Assembly: GCA_947652605.1 (NCBI GenBank)
Contig: CANTFG010000246.1
Span: 17,401 to 81,400 of the forward strand
Reading direction: 5' to 3'
Source: Elmis aenea
Lineage: Eukaryota > Arthropoda > Insecta > Coleoptera > Elmidae
Length of the DNA stretch: 64,000 bases
Position 1 is the first letter of the stretch; each line of letters begins with the position of its first letter. Positions 41,701 to 54,302 of the stretch are shown piece after piece. The notes under the pieces are model-generated. The model was not told the DNA's origin, searched no databases, and was given only the letters and a program-made list of their open reading frames with translations. A program made the translations under genes and the position numbers.

Positions 41701-43546
41701 GGTATTTTTAGGAAATTATTAAAAATTAAAACCAGCTCATTGAAAGACATGCAAAACAATTGTATTCATGTAAAGAAGCGATGGATAAACTGTTCCTGTC
41801 ATATACAAATCAATAATTGAAATTGTTTCGAAATAGTCGCACAAGGAACATATGTATTACCTAAAGCACGGTATTTTTAGGAAATTATTAAAAATTAAAA
41901 CCAGCTCATTGAAAGACATATGCAAAACAATTGTATTCATGTAAAGAGGCGATGGATAAACTGTTCCTGTGATATACAAATCAATAATTAAAATCGTTTA
42001 GAAATAGTCGCTCAAGGAACATATGTATTAACTAAAGCACGGTATTTTTAGGAAATTATTAAAAATTAAAACCAGCTCATTGAAAGACATATGCAAAACA
42101 ATTGTATTCATGTAAAGAGGCGATGGATAAACTGTTCCTGTGATATACAAATTAATAATTAAAATTGTACAGAAATAGTCGCTCAAGGAACATATGTATT
42201 AACTAAAGCACGGTATTTTTAGGAAATTATTAAAAATTAAAACCAGCTCATTAAAAGACATATGCAAAACAATTGTATTCATGTAAAGAAGCGATGGATA
42301 AACTGTTCCTGTGATATACAAATCAATAATTAAAATTGTTCAGAAATAGTCGCTCAAGGAACATATGTATTAACTAAAGCACGGTATTTTTAGGAAATTA
42401 TTAAAAATTAAAACCAGCTCATTGAAAGACATATGCAAAACAATTGTATTCCTGTAAAGAGGCGATGGATAAACTGTTTCTGTGACATACAAATCAATAA
42501 TTAAAATTGTTCAGAAATAGTCGCTCAAGGAACATATGTATTAACTAAAGCACGGTATTTTTAGGAAATTATTAAAAATTAAAACCAGCTCATTGAAAGA
42601 CATATGCAAAACAATTGTATTCATGTAAAGAGGCGATGGATAAACTGTTCCTGTGATATACAAATCAATAATTGAAATTGTTTCGAAATAGTCGCTCAAG
42701 GAACATATGTATTAACTAAAGCACGGTATTTTTAGGAAATTAGTAAAAATTAAAACCAGCTCATTGAAAGACATATGCAAAACAATTGTATTTATGTAAA
42801 GAGGCGATGGATAAACTGTTCCTGTGATATACAAATCAATAATTAAAATTTTTTAGAAATAGTCGCTCAAGGAACATATGTATTAACTAAAGCACGGTAT
42901 TTTTAGGAAATTATTAAAAATTAAAACCAGCTCATTAAAAGACATATGCAAAACAATTGTATTCATGTAAAGAAGCGATGGATAAACTGTTCCTGTGATA
43001 TACAAATCAATAATTAAAATTGTTTAGAAATAGTCGCTTAAGGAACATATGTATTAACTAAAGCACGGTATTTTTAGGAAATTATTAAAAATTAAAACCA
43101 GCTCATTAAAAGACATATGCAAAACAATTGTATTCATGTAAAGAAGCGATGGATAAACTGTTCCTGTGATATACAAATCAATAATTAAAATTGTTTAGAA
43201 ATAGTCGCTCAAGGAACATATGTATTAACTAAAGCACGGTATTTTTAGGAAATTAATAAAAATTAAAACCAGCTCATTGAAAGACATATGCAAAACAATT
43301 GTATTCCTGTAAAGAGGCGATGGATAAACTGTTTCTGTGACATACAAATCAATAATTAAAATTGTTCAGAATTAGTCGCTCAAGGAACATATGTATTAAC
43401 TAAAGCACGGTATTTTTAGGAAATTTTTAAAAATTAAAACCAGCTCATTGAAAGACATATGCAAAACAATTGTATTCATGTAAAGAGGCGATGGATAAAC
43501 TGTTCCTGTGATATACAAATCAATAATTGAAATTGTTTCGAAATAG
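23700..43546 (+). repeat. B-type block with 37-mer and 32-mer higher-order repeats
   Basis: About 20 kb of satellite with no inserted element. Variants typical here are aaattagtaaaa, cattaaaagac, gaagcgatgg, tttctgtgacat and cacaagaaac. The +4-bp form aacataattatg at 25,771 and 32,100 gives a 6,329-bp period. The form tattacctaaag at 30,061, 36,390 and 41,860 gives steps of 6,329 and then 5,470 bp; attgtacag and gacatgc (29,948, 36,277, 41,747) give the same steps. The forms accagccc and tttagtaat (33,621, 39,091) confirm 5,470 bp. These are 37 monomers +2 bp and 32 monomers -2 bp, explained by the +4 and -2 indels. Copies look almost identical by eye, suggesting recent amplification. Confidence 0.85.
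36930..38297 (+). repeat. Local 4-monomer tandem duplication (684 bp x2) in block B
   Basis: Four consecutive monomers are duplicated side by side. Marker attgtattga lies at 37,486 and 38,170 and aactaaaacc at 37,107 and 37,791, both exactly 684 bp (4 x 171) apart. The equivalent region one period earlier (marker at 32,700) has it once. The order of variants in each copy is tattcctg with tttctgtgacat, then aaaactaaaacc with aagtgtttc, then aattttattc, then tattgatg with aatttttt. The edges are set by the change from cattgaaag to cattaaaag and are accurate to a few tens of bases. Confidence 0.8.
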
Positions 43547-43560
43547 GAACATATGTATTA
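43530..43560 (+). other. B-to-A block junction with 9-bp deletion
   Basis: At 43,531-43,560 the sequence reads gtttcgaaataggaacatatg, whereas every normal monomer has 9 more bases (tcgctcaag or tcgcacaag) between aaatag and gaac. Left of this point the monomers are B-type; right of it they are A-type (aataccagc, tcatatagaa). The lost segment is bounded by short ag repeats, which fits a microhomology or slippage event. It marks an exact block boundary. Confidence 0.75.
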
Positions 43561-45436
43561 ACTAAAGCACGGTATTTTTAGGAAATTATTAAAAATTAAT
43601 ACCAGCTCATTGAAAGACATATGCAAAACAATTGTATTCATGTAAAGAGGCGATGGATAAACTGTTCCTGTCATATAGAAATCAATAATTGAAATTGTTT
43701 TGAAATAGTCGCACAAGGAACATATGTATTAACTAAAGCACGGTATTTTTAGGAAATTATTAAAAATTAAAACCAGCTCATTGAAAGACATATGCAAAAC
43801 AATTGTATTCATGTAAAGAGGCGATGGATAAACTGTTCCTGTGATATACAAATCAATAATTAAAATTGTTCAGAAATAGTCGCTCAAGGAACATATGTAT
43901 TAACTAATGCACGGTATTTTTAGGAAATTATTAAAAATTAAAACCAGCTCATTGAAAGACATATGCAAAACAATTGTATTCATGTAAAGAGGCGATGGAT
44001 AAACTGTTCCTGTGATATACAAATCAATAATTAAAATTGTTTAGAAATAGTCGCTCAAGGAACATATGTATTAACTAAAGCACGGTATTTTTAGGAAATT
44101 ATTAAAAATGAAAACCAGCTCATTGAAAGACATATGCAAAACAATTGTATTCCTGTAAAGAGGCGATGGATAAACTGTTCCTGTGATATACAAATCAATA
44201 ATTAAAATTGTTTAGAAATAGTCGCTCAAGGAACATTTGTATTAACTAAAGCACGGTATTTTTAGGAAATTATTAAAAATTAAAACCAGCTCATTGAAAG
44301 ACATATGCAAAACAATTGTATTCATGTAAAAAGGCGATGGATAAACTGTTCCTGTGATATACAAATCAATAATTAAAATTGTTTAGAAATAGTCGCAGAA
44401 GGAACATATGTATTAACTAAAGCACGGTATTTTTAGGAAATTATTAAAAATTAATACCAGCTCATTGAAAGACATACGCAAAACAATTGTATTCATGTAA
44501 AGAGGCGATAGATAAACTGTTCCTGTGATATACAAATCAATAATTGAAATTGTTTCGAAATAGTCGCACAAGGAACATATGTATTAACTAATGCACGGTA
44601 TTTTTAGGAAATTATTAAAAATTAAAACCAGCTCATTGAAAGACATATGCAAAACAATTGTATTCATGTAAAGAAGCGATGGATAAACTGTTCCTGTGAT
44701 ATACAAATCAATAATTAAAATTGTTTAGAAATAGTCGCACAAGGAACATATGTATTATCTAAAGCACGGTATTTTTAGGAAATTATTAAAAATTAAAACC
44801 AGCTCATTGAAAGACATATGCAAAACAATTGTATTCATGTAAAGAGGCGATGGATAAACTGTTCCTGTGATATACAAATCAATAATTTAAATTGTTCAGA
44901 AATAGTCGCTCAAAGAACATATGTATTAACTAATGCACGGTATTTTTAGGAAATTATTAAAAATTAAAACCAGCTCATTGAAAGACATATGCAAAACAAT
45001 TGTATTCCTGTAAAGAGGCGATGGATAAACTGTTCCTGTGATATACAAATCAATAATTAAAATTGTTTAGAAATAGTCGCTCAAGGAACATATGTATTAA
45101 CTAAAGCATGGTATTTTTAGGAAATTATTAAAAATTAAAACCAGCTCATTGAAAGACATATGCAAAACAATTGTATTCCTGTAAAGAGGCGATGGATAAA
45201 CTGTTCCTGTGATATACAAATCAATAATTAAAATTGTTTAGAAATAGTCGCTCAAGGAACATATGTATTAACTAAAGCACGGTATTTTTAGGAAATTATT
45301 AAAAATTAAAACCAGCTCATTGAAAGACATATGCAAAACAATTGTATTCCTGTAAAAAGGCGATGGATAAACTGTTCCTGTGATATACAAATCAATAATT
45401 AAAATTGTTTAGAAAGAGTCGCTCAAGGAACATATG

Positions 45437-45682
45437 AAGGGGTTAGAGCTAAAACCACCCAAGTGCAACTTTAGTTAAAAATGACCTAAGCACCTTACAG
45501 GCTAGTTGACACTTAGTTTTATCTAGTATTAAAACAACCAAGTGATTATTCCAATTTTTGCGTCATCTGTAATCCAGAGAAAAATCCATTGTGAACAGCA
45601 GTAGACAGTAAAAATATTATATAAAGGCTTATATCTCAAAATGGGCGTTTTGTTACTTAGGTGGTTTTAGCTCTAACCCCTT
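45437..45682 (-). mobile_element. M2 copy 3: 246-bp MITE in the opposite orientation
   Basis: Same 246-bp element as copies 1 and 2 but reversed, inserted at the same CATATG position of a different monomer, with CATATG intact on both sides (45,431-45,436 and 45,683-45,688). The host monomer is marked by gaaagagtcgctc upstream and cttattg with gcaaaaaaattg downstream. Empty versions with the same marks are at 3,439-3,444 and 11,245-11,250. Both terminal repeats read gagctAaaacc, where copies 1 and 2 read gagctGaaacc at both ends. A separate insertion by a slightly different subfamily member explains this best. Confidence 0.9.
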
Positions 45683-48600
45683 CATATGTATTAACTACAG
45701 CACGGTATTTTTAGGAAATTATTAAAAATTAAAACCAGCTTATTGAAAGACATATGCAAAAAAATTGTATTCCTGTAAAGAGGCGATGAATAAACTGTTC
45801 CTGTGATATACAAATCAATAATTAAAATTGTTTAAAAATAGTCGCTCAAGGAACATATGTATTAACTAAAGCACGGTATTTTTAGGAAATTATTAAAAAT
45901 TAAAACCAGCTCATTGAAAGACATATGCAAAACAATTGTATTCATGTAAAGAGGCGATGGATAAACTGTTCCTGTGATATACAAATCAATAATTGAAATT
46001 GTTTCGAAATAGTCGCACAAGGAACATATGTATTAACTAAAGCACGGTATTTTTAGGAAATTATTAAAAATTAATGCCAGCTCATTGAAAGACATATGCA
46101 AAACAATTGTATTCATGTAAAGAGGCGATGGATAAACTGTTTCTGTGATATACAAATCAATAATTAAAATTGTTTAGAAATAGTCGCTCAAGGAACATAT
46201 GTATTAACTAAAGCACGGTATTTTTAGGAAATTATTAAAAATTAAAACCAGCTCATTGAAAGACATATGCAAAACAATTGTATTCATGTAAAGAGGCGAA
46301 GGATAAACTGTTCCTGTGATATTCAAATCAATAATTAAAATCGTTTAGAAATAGTCGCTCAAGGAACATATGTATTAACTAAAGCACGGTATTTTTAGGA
46401 AATTATTAAAAATTAAAACCAGCTCATTGAAAGACATATGCAAAACAATTGTATTCATGTAAAGAGGCGATGGATAAACTGTTCCTGTGATATACAAATC
46501 AATAATTAAAATTGTTCAGAAATAGTCGCTCAAGGAACATATGTATTAACTAATGCACGGTATTTTTAGGAAATTATTAAAAATTAAAACCAGCTCATTG
46601 AAAGACATATGCAAAACAATTGTATTCCTGTAAAGAGGCGATGGATAAACTGTTCCTGTAATATACAAATCAATAATTAAAATTGTTTAGAAATAGTCGC
46701 TCAAGGAACATATGTATTAACTAAAGCACGGTATTTTTAGGAAATTATTAAAAATTAAAACCAGCTCATTGAAAGACTTATGCAAAACAATTGTATTCAT
46801 GTAAAGAGGCGATGGATAAACTGTTCCTGTCATATACAAATCAATAATTGAAATTGTTTCGAAATAGTCGCACAAGGAACATAAATGTATTAACTAAAGC
46901 ACGGTATTTTTAGGAAATTATTAAAAATTAATACCAGCTCATTAAAAGACATATGCTAAACAATTGTATTCATGTAAAGAGGCGATGGATAAACTGTTCC
47001 TGTGATATACAAATCAATAATTAAAATTGTTTCGAAATTGTCGCTCAAGGAACATATGTATTAACTAAAGAACGGTATTTTTAGGAAATTATTAAAAATT
47101 AAAACCAGCTCACTGAAAGACATATGCAAAACAATTGTATTCATGTAAAGAGGCGATGGATAAACTGTTCCTGTGATATATAAATCAATAATAGAAATTG
47201 TTTCGAAATAGTCGCACAAGGAACATATGTATTAACTAAAGCACGGTATTTTTAGGAAATTAGTAAAAATTAAAACCAGCTCTTTGAAAGACATTCGCAT
47301 AACAATTGTATTTATGTAAAGAGGCGATGGATAAACTGTTTCTGTGATAAACAAATCAATAATTAAAAATGTTCAGAAATAGTCGCTCAAGAAACATATG
47401 TATTAACTAAAGCACGGTATTTTTAGGAAATTATTAAAAATTAAAACCAGCTCATTGAAAGACATATGCAAAACAATTGTATTCCTGTAAAGAGGCGATG
47501 GATAAACTGTTCCTGTGATATACAAATCAATAATTAAAATTGTTTAGAAATAGTCGCTCAAGGAACATATGTATTAACTAAAGCACGGTATTTTTAGGAA
47601 ATTATTAAAAATTAAAACCAGCTCATTGAAAGACATATGCAAAACAATTGTATTCATGTAAAGAGGCGATGGATAAACTGTTCCTGTCATATACAAATCA
47701 ATAATTAAAATTGTTTAGAAATAGTCGCTCAAGGAACATATGTATTAACTAAAGCACGGTATTTTTAGGAAATTATTAAAAATTAAAACCAGCTCATTGA
47801 AAGACATATGCAAAACAATTGTATTCATGTAAAAAGGCGATGGATAAACTGTTCCTGTGATATACAAATCAATAATTAAAATTGTTTAGAAATAGTCGCA
47901 CAAGGAACATATGTATTAACTAAAGCACGGTATTTTTAGGAAATTATTAAAAATTAATACCAGCTCATTGAAAGACATATGCAAAACAATTGTATTCATG
48001 TAAAGAGGCGATGGATAAACTGTTCCTGTGATATACAAATCAATAATTGAAATTGTTTCAAAATAGTCGCTTAAGGAACATATGTATTAACTAAAGCACG
48101 GTATTTTTAGGAAATTATTAAAAATTAAAACCAGCTCATTGAAAGACATATGCAAAACAATTTTATTCATGTAAAGAGGCGATGGATAAACTGTTCCTGT
48201 GATATACAAATCAATAATTAAAATTGTTTAGAAATAGTCGCACAAGGAACATATGTATTAACTAAAGCACGGTATTTTTAGGAAATTATTAAAAATTAAT
48301 ACCAGCTCATTGAAAGACATATGCAAAACAATTGTATTCATGTAAAGAGGCGATGGATAAACTGTTCCTGTGATATACAAATCAATAATTGAAATTGTTT
48401 CGAAATAGTCGCACAAGGAACATATGTATTAACTAATGCACGGTATTTTTAGGAAATTATTAAAAATTAAAACCAGCTCATTGAAAGACATATGCAAAAC
48501 AATTGTATTCATGTAAAGAGGCGATGGATAAACTTTTCCTGTCATATAGAAATCAATAATTGAAATTGTTTCGAAATAGTCGCACAAGGAACATATGTAT

Positions 48601-48933
48601 TAACTAAAGCACGGTATTTTTAGGAAATTATTAAAAATTAAAACCAGCTCATTGAAAGACATATGCAAAACAATTGTATTCATGTAAAGAGGCGATGGAT
48701 AAACTGTTCCTGTGATATAAAAATTAATAATTAAAATTGTTCAGAAATAGTCGCTCAAGGAACATATGTATTAACTAATGCACGGTATTTTTAGGAAATT
48801 ATTAAAAATTAAAACCAGCTCATTGAAAGACATATGCAAAACAATTGTATTCCTGTAAAGAGGCGATGGATAAACTGTTCCTGTGATATACAAATCAATA
48901 ATTAAAATTGTTTAGAAATAGTCGCTCAAGGAA

Positions 48934-48939
48934 CATATG
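48934..48939 (+). other. Empty M2 target site matching copies 1 and 2
   Basis: A single CATATG, followed one monomer later by the rare gtaatcctgcaaag (49,018) and acatttg forms that also follow M2 copies 1 and 2. It shows the undisturbed target and that the insertion came after this A-type segment and its partner at 13-17 kb had separated. Confidence 0.8.
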
Positions 48940-51900
48940 TATTAACTAAAGCACGGTATTTTTAGGAAATTATTAAAAATTAAAACCAGCTCATTGAAAG
49001 ACATATGCAAAACAATTGTAATCCTGCAAAGAGGCGATGGATAAACTGTTCCTGTGATATACAAATCAATAATTAAAATTGTTTAGAAATATACGCTCAA
49101 GGAACATTTGTATTAACTAAAGCACGGTATTTTTAGGAAATTATTAAAAATTAAAACCAGCTCATTGAAAGACATATGCAAAACAATTGTATTCATGTAA
49201 AAAGGCGATGGATAAACTGTTCCTGTGATATACAAATCAATAATTAAAATTGTTTAGAAATAGTCGCACAAGGAACATATGTATTAACTAAAGCACGGTA
49301 TTTTTAGGAAATTATTAAAAATTAATACCAGCTCATTGAAAGACATATGCAAAACAATTGTATTCATGTAAAGAGGCGATTGATAAACTGTTCCTGTGAT
49401 ATACAAATCAATAAATGAAATTGTTTCGAAATAGTAGCACAAGGAACATATGTATTAACTAAAGCACGGTATTTTTAGGAAATTATTAAAAATTAAAACC
49501 AGCTCATTGAAAGACATATGCAAAACAATTTTATTCATGTAAAAAGGCGATGGATAAACTGTTCCTGTGATATACAAATCAATAATTAAAATTGTTTAGA
49601 AATAGTCGCACAAGGAACATATGTATTAACTAAAGCACGGTATTTTTAGGAAATTATTAAAAATTAAAACCAGCTCATTGAAAGACATATGCAAAACAAT
49701 TGTATTCATGTAAAGAGGCGATAGATAAACTATTTCTGTGATATACAAATCAATAATTGAAATTGTTTCGAAATAGTCGCACAAGGAACATATGTATTAA
49801 CTAATGCACGGTATTTTTAGGAAATTATTAAAAATTAAAACCAGCTCATTGAAAGACATATGCAAAACAATTGTATTCATGTAAAGAGGCGATGGATAAA
49901 CTGTTCCTGTCATATACAAATCAATAATTGAAATTGTTTCGAAATAGTCGCACAAGGAACATATGTATTAACTAAAGCACGGTATTTTTAGGAAATTATT
50001 AAAAATTAAAACCAGCTCATTGAAAGACATATGCAAAACCATTGTATTCATGTAAAGAGGCGATGGATAAACTGTTCCTGTGATATACATACAAATCAAT
50101 AATTAAAATTGTTCAGAAATAGTCGCTCAAAGAACATATGTATTAACTAATGCACGGTATTTTTAGGAAATTATTAAAAATTAAAACCAGCTCATTGAAA
50201 GACATATGCAAAACAATTGTATTCCTGTAAAGAGGCGATGGATAAACTGTTCCTGTGATATACAAATCAATAATTAAAATTGTTTAGAAATAGTCGCTCA
50301 AGGAACATATGTATTAACTAAAGCACGGTATTTTTAGGAAATTATTAAAAATTAAAACCAGCTCATTGAAAGACATATGCAAAACAATTGTATTCCTGTA
50401 AAGAGGCGATGGATAAACTGTTCCTGTGATATACAAATCAATAATTAAAATTGTTTAGAAATAGTCGCTCAAGGAACATATGTATTAACTAAAGCACGGT
50501 ATTTTTAGGAAATTATTAAAAATTAAAACCAGCTCATTGAAAGACATATGCAAAACAATTGTATTCCTGTAAAGAGGCGATAGATAAACTGTTCCTGTGA
50601 TATACAAATCAATAATTAAAATTGTTTAGAAATAGTCGCTCAAGGAACATATGTATTAACTAAAGCACGGTATTTTTAGGAAATTATTAAAAATTAAAAC
50701 CAGCTCATTGAAAGACATATGCAAAACAATTGTATTCCTGTAAAGAGGCGATGGATAAACTGTTCCTGTGATATACAAATCAATAATTAAAATTGTTTCG
50801 AAATAGTCGCTCAAGGAACATATGTATTAACTAAAGCACGGTATTTTTAGGAAATTATTAAAAATTAAAACCAGCTCATTGAAAGACATATGCAAAACAA
50901 TTGTATTCATGTAAAGAGGCGATGGATAAACTGTTCCTGTCATATACAAATCAATAATTGAAATTGTTTCGAAATAGTCGCACAAGGAACATATGTATTA
51001 ACTAAAGCACGGTATTTTTAGGAAATTATTAAAAATTAATGCCAGCTTATTGAAAGACATATGCAAAACAATTGTATTCATGTAAAGAGGCGATGGATAA
51101 ACTGTTCCTGTGATATACAAATCAATAATTAAAATTGTTTAGAAATAGTCGCTCAAGGAACATATGTATTAACTAAAGCACGGTATTTTTAGGAAATTAT
51201 TAAAAATTAAAACCAGCTCATTGAAAGACATATGCAAAACAATTGTATTCATGTAAAGAGGCGATGGATAAACTGTTCCTGTGATATACAAATCAATAAT
51301 TAAAATTGTTTAGAAATAGTCGCTCAAGGAACATATGTATTAACTAAAGCACGGTATTTTTAGGAAATTATTAAAAATTAAAACCAGCTCATTGAAAGAC
51401 ATATGCAAAACAATTGTATTCATGTAAAGAGGCGATGGATAAACTGTTCCTGTGATATACAAATCAATAATTAAAATTGTTTAGAAATAGTCGCTCAAGG
51501 AACATATGTATTAACTAAAGCACGGTATTTTTAGGAAATTATTAAAAATTAAAACCAGCTCATTGAAAGACATATGCAAAACAATTGTATTCCTGTAAAG
51601 AGGCGATGGATAAACTGTTCCTGTGATATACAAATCAATAATTAAAATTGTTTAGAAATAGTCGCTCAAGGAACATATGTATTAACTAAAGCACGGTATT
51701 TTTAGGAAATTATTAAAAATTAAAACCAGCTCATTGAAAGACATATGCAAAACAATTGTATTCATGTAAAGAGGCGATAGATAAACTGTTCCTGTGATAT
51801 ACAAATCAATAATTGAAATTGTTTCGAAATAGTCGCACAAGGAACATATGTATTAACTAAAGCACGGTATTTTTAGGAAATTATTAAAAATTAATACCAG

Positions 51901-52410
51901 CTCATTGAAAAACATATGCAAAACAATTGTATTTATGTAAAGAGGCGATGGATAAACTGTTTCTGTGATATACAAATCAATAATTAAAATTGTTTAGAAA
52001 TAGTCGCTCAAGGAACATATGTATTAACTAAAGCACGGTATTTTTAGGAAATTATTAAAAATTAAAACCAGCTCATTGAAAGACATATGCAAAACAATTG
52101 TATTCATGTAAAGAAGCGATGGATAAACTGTTCCTGTCATATACAAATCAATAATTGAAATTGTTTCAAAATAGTCGCACAAGGAACATATGTATTAACT
52201 AAAGCACGGTATTTTTAGGAAATTATTAAAAATTAAAACCAGCTCATTGAAAGACATATGCAAAACAATTGTATTCATGTAAAGAGGCGATGGATAAACT
52301 GTTCCTGTGATATACAAATCAATAATTAAAATCGTTTAGAAATAGTCGCTCAAGGAACATATGTATTAACTAAAGCACGGTATTTTTAGGAAATTATTAA
52401 AAATTAAAAT

Positions 52411-52427
52411 CAGCTCATTGAAAGACA
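52411..52427 (+). other. Empty M3 target site (first)
   Basis: This monomer carries the rare aaaatcagctcattg form that otherwise hosts M3, but runs on uninterrupted through tgaaagac. It holds one TGA, which fixes the M3 target duplication as TGA. It belongs to a haplotype marked upstream by cattgaaaaaca (51,902). Confidence 0.85.
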
Positions 52428-52883
52428 TATGCAAAACAATTGTATTCATGTAAAGAGGCGATGGATAAACTGTTCCTGTGATATACAAATCAATAATTAA
52501 AATTGTTCAGAAATAGTCGCTCAAGGAACATATGTATTAACTAATGCACGGTATTTTTAGGAAATTATTAAAAATTAAAACCAGCTCATTGAAAGACATA
52601 TGCAAAACAATTGTATTCCTGTAAAGAGGCGATGGATAAACTGTTCCTGTGATATACAAATCAATAATTAAAATTGTTTAGAAATAGTCGCTCAAGGAAC
52701 ATTTGTATTAACTAAAGCACGGTATTTTTAGGAAATTATTAAAAATTAAAACCAGCTCATTGAAAGACATATGCAAAACAATTGTATTCATGTAAAAAGG
52801 CGATGGATAAACTGTTCCTGTGATATACAAATCAATAATTAAAATTGTTTAGAAATAGTCGCACAAGGAACATATGTATTAAC

Positions 52884-52886
52884 TAA
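52884..52886 (+). other. Empty M1 target site
   Basis: Monomer reading attaacTAAagcacgg without an insert, followed by aataccagc, gattgataaac and tagtagcac, the same order seen after both M1 copies. Similar empty sites are at 49,289-49,291 and 62,332-62,334, and less certainly at 1,402-1,404. They confirm TAA as the duplicated target. Confidence 0.75.
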
Positions 52887-54302
52887 AGCACGGTATTTTT
52901 AGGAAATTATTAAAAATTAATACCAGCTCATTGAAAGACATATGCAAAACAATTGTATTCATGTAAAGAGGCGATTGATAAACTGTTCCTGTGATATACA
53001 AATCAATATTTGAAATTGTTTCGAAATAGTAGCACAAGGAACATATGTATTAACTAAAGCACGGTATTTTTAGGAAATTATTAAAAATTAAAACCAGCTC
53101 ATTAAAAGACATATGCAAAACAATTTTATTCATGTAAAAAGGCGATGGATAAACTGTTCCTGTGATATACAAATCAATAATTAAAATTGTTTAGAAATAG
53201 TCGCTCAAGGAACATATGTATTAACTAAAGCACGGTATTTTTAGGAAATTATTAAAAATTAAAACCAGCTCATTGAAAGACATATGCAAAACAATTGTAT
53301 TCATGTAAAGAGGCGATGGATAAACTGTTCCTATGATATACAAATCAATAATTAAAATTGTTCAGAAATAGTCGCTCAAGGAACATATGTATTAACTAAT
53401 GCACAGTATTTTTAGGAAATTATTAAAAATTAAAACCAGCTCATTGAAAGACATATGCAAAACAATTGTATTCCTGTAAAGAGGCGATGGATAAACTGTT
53501 CCTGTGATATACAAATCAATAATTAAAATTGTTTAGAAATAGTCGCTCAAGGAACATATGTATTAACTAAAGCACGGTATTTTTAGGAAATTATTAAAAA
53601 TTAAAACCAGCTCATTGAAAGACATATGCAAAACAATTGTATTCATGTAAAGAGGCGATAGATAAACTGTTCCTGTGATATACAAATCAATAATTGAAAT
53701 TGTTTCGAAATAGTCGTACAAGGAACATATGTATTAACTAAAGCACGGTATTTTTAGGAAATTATTAAAAATTAATACCAGCTCATTGAAAGACATATGC
53801 AAAACAATTGTATTTATGTAAAGAGGCGATGGATAAACTGTTTCTGTGATATACAAATCAATAATTAAAATTGTTTAGAAATAGTCGCTCAAGGAACATA
53901 TGTATTAACTAAAGCACGGTATTTTTAGGAAATTATTAAAAAATAAAACCAGCTCATTGAAAGACATATGCAAAACAATTGTATTCATGTAAAGAAGCGA
54001 TGGATAAACTGTTCCTGTCATATACAAATCAATAATTGAAATTGTTTCGAAATAGTCGCACAAGGAACATATGTATTAACTAAAGCACGGTATTTTTAGG
54101 AAATTATTAAAAATTAAAACCAGCTCATTGAAAGACATATGCAAAACAATTGTATTCATGTAAAGAGTCGATGGATAAACTGTTCCTGTGATATACAAAT
54201 CAATAATTAAAATCGTTTAGAAATAGTCGCTCAAGGAACATATGTATTAACTAAAGCACGGTATTTTTAGGAAATTATTAAAAATTAAAATCAGCTCATT
54301 GA

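Larger units (their letters stand above)
43547..53000 (+). repeat. Second A-type block, collinear with the first
   Basis: Ordered rare variants match the first A block. The form tcatatagaaatc at 661 pairs with 43,677 and acatttg at 1,217 with 44,233, both 43,016 bp apart. Further right, gaaagagtcgctc (11,226), attcaaatc (about 11,883), gacttatgc (about 12,338), cattcgcata (12,681) and the ATAC duplication (18,031) recur in the same order at about 45,413, 46,321, 46,780, 47,292 and 50,086. The 3.9-kb HOR expansion and M1 insertions of the first block are absent here, and M2 lies at a different monomer. The block is satellite throughout apart from M2 copy 3. Confidence 0.8.
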
